DNA of 8,160 nt, from positions 1 through 8,160 of the forward strand of contig NZ_JAHACR010000193.1 in the NCBI RefSeq assembly GCF_018375725.1, written 5' to 3'. The position numbers were made by a program, and so were the translations under genes. Positions 1 to 4,944 of the stretch are shown here, in pieces (positions within the stretch are counted from its first letter, which is position 1; the number at the start of each line of letters is the position of its first letter). Origin of the DNA: Burkholderia sp. (GTDB taxonomy: Bacteria > Pseudomonadota > Gammaproteobacteria > Burkholderiales > Burkholderiaceae). The notes beneath the pieces were generated by a model that saw only the letters and a list, made by a program, of their open reading frames with translations, ran no database searches and was not told the origin of the DNA.

Positions 1-146
1 ACGGCATCGCGCGCCTGCGCGTGCGACAGGTTGAAGGCGAGCAACGGCGCCGTAGGCAGGCTGTTGCCCGCCCGGCCGAGCGCGATCCGCGCGTTCGTCA
101 GCGACTTCAGCTCGCTCCAGGGATTCTTTTCGACGGCGTCGCTCAT
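1..146 (-). CDS. eutC: Ethanolamine ammonia-lyase small subunit, N-terminal part (cut by window edge)
   Basis: Only the first 48 codons lie in the window. The frame opens with MSDAVEKNPWSELKSL and continues through ARIALGRAGNSLPT, which is the characteristic N-terminus of EutC, including the conserved ARIALGRAG stretch. EutC is the small subunit that, with EutB, forms the AdoCbl-dependent lyase converting ethanolamine to acetaldehyde and ammonia in the cytoplasm. The start at 146 is fixed by a four-base ATGA overlap with the eutB stop codon, which suggests translational coupling and a balanced subunit ratio. No strong independent ribosome-binding site precedes it. It is the last gene of the eat-eutB-eutC operon that is visible here. 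The reading frame is intact up to the edge, so it is probably a full gene continuing outside. Confidence 0.93.
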   Translation of the reverse strand, partial: MSDAVEKNPWSELKSLTNARIALGRAGNSLPTAPLLAFNLSHAQARDA

Positions 147-1540
147 GCGTTCAGCCCCATCCAGTCGTTCGCGCCCGCGAGCAGCGGCACGCGCGCCGAT
201 GCGGCACGCAACGCGCCGTGCGCATCGGCGATCTCCATCGTCTCCAGCCATTCCTCGAATTCCGGCGCGCGGCGCAGGCCGAGCACCTCGCGCACGTAGA
301 GCTGATCGTGGAACGACGTGCTCTGGTAGTTCAGCATCACGTCGTCCGCGCCGGGAATCCCCATGATGAAGTTGATGCCGGCCACGCCGAGCAGCGTCAG
401 CAGGGTGTCCATGTCGTCCTGGTCGGCTTCCGCGTGATTCGTGTAGCAGATGTCGCAACCCATCGGCACGCCGAGCAGCTTGCCGCAGAAGTGATCCTCG
501 AGCCCCGCGCGAATGATCTGCTTGCCGTCGTACAGGTACTCCGGCCCGATGAAACCCACCACCGTATTCACGAGGAACGGCTCGAACTTGCGGGCGACCG
601 CGTAGGCGCGCACCTCGCAGGTCTGCTGATCGACGCCATGATGCGCATTCGCCGACAGCGCGCTGCCCTGCCCCGTCTCGAAGTACATCAGGTTGTCGCC
701 GACCGTGCCGCGCTTCAGCGACAGCGCGGCCTCACGCGCCTCGCCGAGCAGCGCGAGCGAGATGCCGAAGCTTGCGTTCGCCTGTTCGGTGCCGGCAATC
801 GACTGGAACACCAGATCGACCGGCGCGCCCTTCTCGATCGCCGCGATCGTGTTGGTCACGTGCGTGAGCACGCACGACTGCGTCGGCACGCGATAGCGCT
901 CGCGGAAACCGTCGATCATCGCGAGCAGCCTGACGATCGCCGCCAGGCTGTCCGTCGCCGGGTTGATGCCGATCATCGCGTCGCCGCAACCATACATCAG
1001 GCCGTCGAGCATCGACGCGGCGATGCCATTCACGTCGTCGGTCGGATGATTCGGCTGCAGGCGCACGGACATCCGGCCCGGCAGCCCGACCGTGTTGCGA
1101 AAGCGCGTGACGACGCGGCGCTTGCGCGCGGCGGCGATCAGATCCTGGTTGCGCATCAGCTTCGACACGGCCGCGACCATCTCCGGCGTCAGGCCCGGCG
1201 CGATGCGTTCGAGCGCCGCGCCGTCGGCGACGGGCGACAGCAGCCAGTTGCGGAAATCGCCGACCGTCAGATGCGAGATTTCCGCAAACGCATCGGCGTC
1301 GTGATCGTCGACGATCAGCCGCGTGACCTCGTCGTCCTCGTAGGGAATCAGCGCCTCGTTCAGGAACGCCTTGAGCGGCACGCCCGCCAGCGCGATCTTC
1401 GCGGCGACGCGCTCCTCTTCGCTCGCCGCCGCGACGCCGGCGAGCTGGTCGCCGGAACGCAGCGGGCTCGCCTTCGCGAGCAGCGTCTTCAGGTCCGCGA
1501 AGCGGTAGGTGCGCGGACCGATCGTCTCCGTGTAGGACAT
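143..1540 (-). CDS. eutB: Ethanolamine ammonia-lyase large subunit EutB
   Basis: A 465-residue protein, close to the roughly 450-residue length usual for EutB. EutB is the catalytic (alpha) subunit of AdoCbl-dependent ethanolamine ammonia-lyase and has a TIM-barrel fold holding substrate and cobalamin. Diagnostic stretches are GRMSVRLQPNHPTDDVNG (about 155-172), YGCGDAMIGINPATDS (183-198), THVTN (226-230), SIAGTEQANASFG (247-259) and GCDICYTNHAEADQDD (361-376). R160, Q162, N193, E288 and D363 appear to match the substrate-contacting R160, Q162, N193, E287 and D362 of the enteric enzyme; this mapping is from memory of the family. The ATG at 1540 is preceded by an AAGGAG site (1550-1555) with suitable spacing. 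The stop overlaps the eutC start. The gene lies 72 bp after eat, so it is read in the same operon, with acetaldehyde passed to a dehydrogenase not in this window. No frameshift or missing motif is seen. Confidence 0.97.
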   Translation of the reverse strand: MSYTETIGPRTYRFADLKTLLAKASPLRSGDQLAGVAAASEEERVAAKIALAGVPLKAFLNEALIPYEDDEVTRLIVDDHDADAFAEISHLTVGDFRNWLLSPVADGAALERIAPGLTPEMVAAVSKLMRNQDLIAAARKRRVVTRFRNTVGLPGRMSVRLQPNHPTDDVNGIAASMLDGLMYGCGDAMIGINPATDSLAAIVRLLAMIDGFRERYRVPTQSCVLTHVTNTIAAIEKGAPVDLVFQSIAGTEQANASFGISLALLGEAREAALSLKRGTVGDNLMYFETGQGSALSANAHHGVDQQTCEVRAYAVARKFEPFLVNTVVGFIGPEYLYDGKQIIRAGLEDHFCGKLLGVPMGCDICYTNHAEADQDDMDTLLTLLGVAGINFIMGIPGADDVMLNYQSTSFHDQLYVREVLGLRRAPEFEEWLETMEIADAHGALRAASARVPLLAGANDWMGLNA

Positions 1541-1612
1541 GGTGCGAGTCTCCTTGTAAAGCGCACGGCGCGCCTGCTCACGCGGCGCGCCGGATATCGT
1601 CCGAACGGACGG
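1541..1612 (-). other. eat-eutB intercistronic spacer with stem-loops
   Basis: The 72-bp gap between eat and eutB contains a 9-bp perfect inverted repeat, CGGCGCGCC at 1566-1574 pairing with GGCGCGCCG at 1584-1592 around a 9-nt loop. A second small hairpin, GTCCG/CGGAC at 1599-1610, sits three bases beyond the eat stop codon. There is no T-run after either stem on the minus strand, so neither is a canonical intrinsic terminator. Such structures between permease and enzyme genes could stabilise the upstream message or cause partial attenuation; that role is inference. The eutB ribosome-binding site (1550-1555) lies outside the stem and stays accessible. Confidence 0.55.
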
Positions 1613-3025
1613 TCACTCTTCCAGCAGCGCGTCGCCGGGCGCGCTCGCACGCTGCGCGCGGGTCGCGAGGAAATACGCGTAGCCGAGCGCAAGGAAGCCG
1701 ACGAAGACCATCGCGACGAGCCCGTTGAAGTACACCATCGTGCCGAGGCAGACGAGCGCGGCGGCAATCGCGAACGCCGGGAAGAGCGGATAAAGCGGCG
1801 CACGGAACGGCCGCGCCATGTCCGGCTGCGTGCGGCGCAGCCTGAACAGGGCGGCCATGCTGACGATGTACATCACGATCGCGCCGAACACCGACATCGT
1901 GACGATGTTCGCGGTCAGCGTCTGGCCGCCGAACTGGATCAGCTCGTCGCTGTAGATCGCCGCGATGCCGACCACGCCGCCCGCGAGAATCGCGCGATAC
2001 GGCGTCTTGAAGCGCGGATGCACCTTCGCGAGCCACTCCGGCAGGTAGCCTTCGCGAGCGAGCGCGAAGATCTGGCGCGAGTAGCCGAGGATGATCCCGT
2101 GGAACGACGCGACGAGGCCGAACAGGCCGAGCCACACGAGCATGTGCATCCAGCCGCTGTTCGCGCCGACGATGTACTTCATCGCCTGCGGCAGCGGATC
2201 GTTGATGTTGGCGAGCTGGGTCCAGTCGCCCGCGCCGCCCGCGAACACCATCACGCCGACCGCGAGCACCACGAGCGTCAGGATGCCGGCGACGTACGCG
2301 ATCGGGATCGAGCGCTTCGGGTTTTTCGCTTCCTCGGCGGCCATCGCGACGCCTTCGATCGCGAGGAAGAACCAGATCGCGAACGGAATCGCCGCGAACA
2401 TCCCGTGGAACGCGCCGAGGCTGAAGTGATCGGCGCCGGACCAGCCGCCCTTCACGAAGTTGCTCCATGCGAAACCCGGCGAGACGACGCCCATGAACAC
2501 CAGCAGTTCGAAGATCGCGAACAGCGTGACGATCAGCTCGAAGGTCGCGGCGATCTGGACGCCGACGATGTTGAGCGCCATGAACACGAGATACGCGCCC
2601 ATCGCCGCGTGCTTCGGTTCGAGCCCCGGAAACTGCACGTGCAGGTACGCGCCGATCGCGAGTGCGATCGCGGGCGGCGCAAACACGAATTCGACGAGCG
2701 TGGCCGCGCCGGCGAGATACCCGCCCGCGGGTCCGAACGCGCGGCGCGCATAGGCGAACGGGCCGCCCGCATGCGGAATCGACGTGGTCAGTTCGGTGAA
2801 GCTGAAGATGAAGGTGGTGTACATCGCCGCGACGAACAGTGCGGTGATCACGAAGCCCAGCGTGCCGGCGCTCGCCCAGCCGTAGCTCCAGCCGAAGTAT
2901 TCGCCGGAAATCACGAGGCCGACTGCGATGCCCCACAGCTGCCAGGTCCCGAGCGTCTGCTGCAGCGCGGGCTGGCCGGACGTCATGCCGCCGGCGGCGG
3001 GCCGGCCATTCGACTCTGCTTTCAT
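1613..3025 (-). CDS. eat: Ethanolamine permease (APC superfamily)
   Basis: A 470-residue polytopic inner-membrane protein with about twelve hydrophobic segments, matching the length and style of the EAT family of amino acid-polyamine-organocation transporters. Typical stretches are LWGIAVGLVISGEYFGWSYG (about 30-49, with the family GEYFGWSYG element), FTELTTSIPHAGGPFAYARR (76-95), a central EGVAMAAEEAKNPKRSIP loop and a helix reading GLVASFHGIILGYSRQ. It is expected to bring ethanolamine into the cell for the EutBC lyase encoded just downstream, and the gene order supports substrate assignment. The ATG at 3025 has a good GAGGAG site a few bases upstream. An in-frame ATG at codon 14 is a possible alternative but has a poorer context. 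The same frame remains open well upstream, into the antisense-phase of the next gene, which reflects high GC content and not a longer protein. Confidence 0.94.
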   Translation of the reverse strand: MKAESNGRPAAGGMTSGQPALQQTLGTWQLWGIAVGLVISGEYFGWSYGWASAGTLGFVITALFVAAMYTTFIFSFTELTTSIPHAGGPFAYARRAFGPAGGYLAGAATLVEFVFAPPAIALAIGAYLHVQFPGLEPKHAAMGAYLVFMALNIVGVQIAATFELIVTLFAIFELLVFMGVVSPGFAWSNFVKGGWSGADHFSLGAFHGMFAAIPFAIWFFLAIEGVAMAAEEAKNPKRSIPIAYVAGILTLVVLAVGVMVFAGGAGDWTQLANINDPLPQAMKYIVGANSGWMHMLVWLGLFGLVASFHGIILGYSRQIFALAREGYLPEWLAKVHPRFKTPYRAILAGGVVGIAAIYSDELIQFGGQTLTANIVTMSVFGAIVMYIVSMAALFRLRRTQPDMARPFRAPLYPLFPAFAIAAALVCLGTMVYFNGLVAMVFVGFLALGYAYFLATRAQRASAPGDALLEE

Positions 3026-3216
3026 CGATCTTCTCCTCAAAAGCGGCGGCGGTTCCGCCCGGCGGATGCGCCGGCAGGACGCGCCCCGTCGGGTGATCCC
3101 GCGGGGCCGGCCTGCCCGACTGAGAATCGATGCTAGTGAGTCATTAATCGACGTGTTATCGAAATTCGGCAAAGGTCCGCGCTGACGTTTCGCCGACGGA
3201 AACGGGCGCGGGAGGT
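3026..3216 (-). promoter_or_regulatory. eat leader and probable promoter region
   Basis: These 191 bp separate eat from the membrane-protein gene upstream. The eat-proximal part (about 3041-3120) is very GC-rich and can fold in competing ways: GTCGGG 3088-3093 pairs with CCCGAC 3115-3120, while GGCAGG 3073-3078 pairs with CCTGCC 3111-3116, and the two stems share bases. Upstream of this, 3121-3172 is clearly AT-richer, the usual mark of a promoter. On the minus strand a TTGCCG box, an 18-base gap and ATTAAT form a weak sigma70-like candidate. A 13-bp interrupted dyad, TAGTGAGTCATTA at 3134-3146, is a possible operator. I found no cobalamin-riboswitch B12 box and no convincing sigma54 site. 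The location of the promoter is therefore likely, but its exact elements are not. Confidence 0.45.
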
Positions 3217-4680
3217 CTATTCTTCGCCGCTGCGCTGGTTGAACCAGCGGTCGAGCAGCTTGCCGGCCGCCTCGCGGCCGCCGAGGCCGAACGACAGCGC
3301 GACGGCCACCGCGATCGCGCCCAGCACGAGGCCGAACGCGAGCTGCACGATCTCGTTCGCGATGCCCATCGTGCGCAGCCCCATCGCAAACACGAGGCCG
3401 AGAATCGCGAACTGCGCGATCCGCGCGAACAGCGTGCTGTGCTGGGTGTCCGCCTGCTGGATCACGCGGCGCGCAAGGCCCGCGAGCCAGAAGCCGATCA
3501 CGAGGATCACGCCGCCCGTCAGCACGTGGCCGCCGAACTCGATGAACAGCGTGACGACGTCGCGCACCTGCGAGAACCCGAGCCGGTTCGCCGCCTCGAC
3601 CGCGGCAAACAGCATCGCAAAGAACACGATCAGCCGGGCGACCAGCACCGACGGCTGCAGCATCCCGGAAAAAACGGCCTCGACGCCGAGCACGGCCGGC
3701 AGTCCGTCGGCGCCGGCGGCCACCAGCAGCTTCTGCGCGAGCGCGGCGACGAAGCGTGCGAAGTAGAACGTGACGAGCACGATCACGATCGCCGCGACGA
3801 TGTCCGGCACCGCGCCGAGAAACTGGTACAGCATGCTGGTCGCCGGCCCCGAGATCGCGTCGATCTTCAGCGCGTCGAGCGCGGAGATCAGCGTCGGCAC
3901 GAAGACGAACACGTAGACGATCGTGCCGACCAGGCTCGACAGGCGCACGGGCGCCGGGCTGTCGAGGCGCTCGGTCAGCCGGTCGGCGCCGGCGGCGCTG
4001 AGCAGGTTCGTGACGAGGCCCCGCAGCACGCGGGCGACGAGCCAGCCGACGAAGCCGATCACGGCCGCCGCGAACACATTCGGCACGATGGCGAGCAGCT
4101 TGTCGACCATCCCCTGCACCGGGGCGAGCAGGCCCGACAGGGCAAAGGCGGACAGGATCGCCGGCAGGAACATCAGGATCACGAGCCAGAACAGCACGTC
4201 GCCGAGATAGCTGCTCATCGGGCGCATGCCAGCGCTCGTCGACAGCGTATCGTCGAACTTCCCGACCCTCAGCGCGCGGCCCGCGAGGCTGCGCAGCAGC
4301 GACGCGACCAGCCACGCGATCAGCGTGAGCGCCCCGCCGCCGATCAGGTTCGGCAGGTAGCTGACGATGTTGGTGACGAGCAGCGAGAACGGATTGGATA
4401 CCGCATACAGGTTGAGCACGTTGAAAATGCCCACCGCGGTGACGAGCAGCACCAGCCAGAACAGGCCGCCCGCGACGATGCGCTCCACGTACGCGCCCTG
4501 GCCGGTGCTTTCGGCGATCCGCTGATCGACCTTCAGCGCTCCGAGCAGCCGGTACGCGCCGGCCCGCACCGCCACGGCGATCAGCCAGCCGATGACCAGG
4601 ATGCCGATCGCGCCGGCGATCTTCGGGAGATACCCTCCCAGCGTGGCCTGCAGCGACGTGATGAAGCTGGATGCATCCAT
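3217..4680 (-). CDS. Mechanosensitive-channel-related membrane protein with five tandem TM-helix repeats
   Basis: A 487-residue, strongly hydrophobic protein with ten or more membrane segments. It resembles the 'conserved TM helix' family (PF05552) annotated as mechanosensitive ion channel family protein, with CmpX as a distant relative. Five units begin near residues 18, 109, 199, 291 and 383, a period of about 91 residues. The first four open with a (Y/I/A)-(L/V)-P motif followed by a hydrophobic helix, often ending in GW or AW. Units 3 and 4 also share LLxAAGADxL. The C-terminus reads SFGLGGREAAGKLLDRW, like the pore-helix-to-beta junction of MscS proteins, but the cytoplasmic MscS beta and alpha-beta domain is absent. 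ATG at 4680 is preferred over ATG at 4791 because GGGAG lies 8 bases upstream and the extra 37 residues look unlike a membrane protein. Channel activity is inference; the family call is fairly secure. Confidence 0.78.
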   Translation of the reverse strand: MDASSFITSLQATLGGYLPKIAGAIGILVIGWLIAVAVRAGAYRLLGALKVDQRIAESTGQGAYVERIVAGGLFWLVLLVTAVGIFNVLNLYAVSNPFSLLVTNIVSYLPNLIGGGALTLIAWLVASLLRSLAGRALRVGKFDDTLSTSAGMRPMSSYLGDVLFWLVILMFLPAILSAFALSGLLAPVQGMVDKLLAIVPNVFAAAVIGFVGWLVARVLRGLVTNLLSAAGADRLTERLDSPAPVRLSSLVGTIVYVFVFVPTLISALDALKIDAISGPATSMLYQFLGAVPDIVAAIVIVLVTFYFARFVAALAQKLLVAAGADGLPAVLGVEAVFSGMLQPSVLVARLIVFFAMLFAAVEAANRLGFSQVRDVVTLFIEFGGHVLTGGVILVIGFWLAGLARRVIQQADTQHSTLFARIAQFAILGLVFAMGLRTMGIANEIVQLAFGLVLGAIAVAVALSFGLGGREAAGKLLDRWFNQRSGEE

Positions 4681-4853
4681 TTCTTCTTCTCCCGAAAACG
4701 TGGCGTTGCGATTGAACATCGACCCACTACCCGCGTACCTCGAAAAAACGTGCTTCCCCGCTCGTGGCAACTTACCTCGGAACAATGACAATTTCAGCCG
4801 ATTTCACCGTCTTTAACTTTAGTCACGGATTCGCGATGAAGAGACCCTATTTC
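4681..4853 (-). promoter_or_regulatory. Leader and putative promoter region of the membrane-protein gene
   Basis: This stretch is noticeably AT-richer than the rest of the window and lies between the terminator of the ATPase gene and the start at 4680, so it must carry the promoter if the gene is independently expressed. The ribosome-binding site is GGGAGAAGAAGAA directly before the ATG (4681-4693 on the plus strand). I could not fix -35 and -10 boxes: a TTGAAA near 4850 and a TAAAGT near 4818 are each plausible but are not correctly spaced from a partner. ATTTCA occurs in tandem at 4791-4796 and 4801-4806 and again at 4849-4854; its meaning is unknown. Confidence 0.4.
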
Positions 4854-4905
4854 AAAAAAATATGGGCCTGATCCACTCTGCCGAGCGGCAGGATGGATCA
4901 GGCCC
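4854..4905 (-). terminator. Strong Rho-independent terminator of the metal-ATPase gene
   Basis: A 12-bp perfect stem pairs GGGCCTGATCCA (4864-4875) with TGGATCAGGCCC (4894-4905). After a small internal bulge an inner stem continues, CTGCC (4878-4882) with GGCAG (4887-4891). Read on the minus strand, the stem is followed after three bases by seven consecutive T residues (plus-strand A-run at 4854-4860). This is a textbook intrinsic terminator about 40 bp past the ATPase stop codon. It would insulate the membrane-protein gene downstream from metal-induced transcription. Confidence 0.93.
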
Positions 4906-4944
4906 TGCATGCGGGCGCGTGCCCGGACAAATGCCGTCCGCGCG

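Noticed and set aside
3088..3120. Intrinsic terminator after the membrane-protein gene
   Set aside because: A 6-bp inverted repeat exists, but the loop is long and no T-run follows on the minus strand.
218..3136. A 972-codon open frame on the plus strand opposite eutB and eat
   Set aside because: It runs antisense through two well-recognised genes, is full of Arg, His, Asp, Glu and Ala as expected for a codon-phase shadow in high-GC DNA, and has no recognisable domain.
3026..3216. Cobalamin riboswitch or sigma54 promoter upstream of eat
   Set aside because: Both are plausible biologically for AdoCbl-dependent ethanolamine genes. No B12-box-like sequence is present, and the only GG-N10-GC match lacks the rest of the sigma54 consensus.
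1613..4315. A 900-codon minus-strand frame joining eat to sequence inside the membrane-protein gene
   Set aside because: Only the part from 3025 downwards looks like a protein family (eat) and has a ribosome-binding site. The upstream part is Arg/Ala-rich out-of-frame translation of the neighbouring gene.
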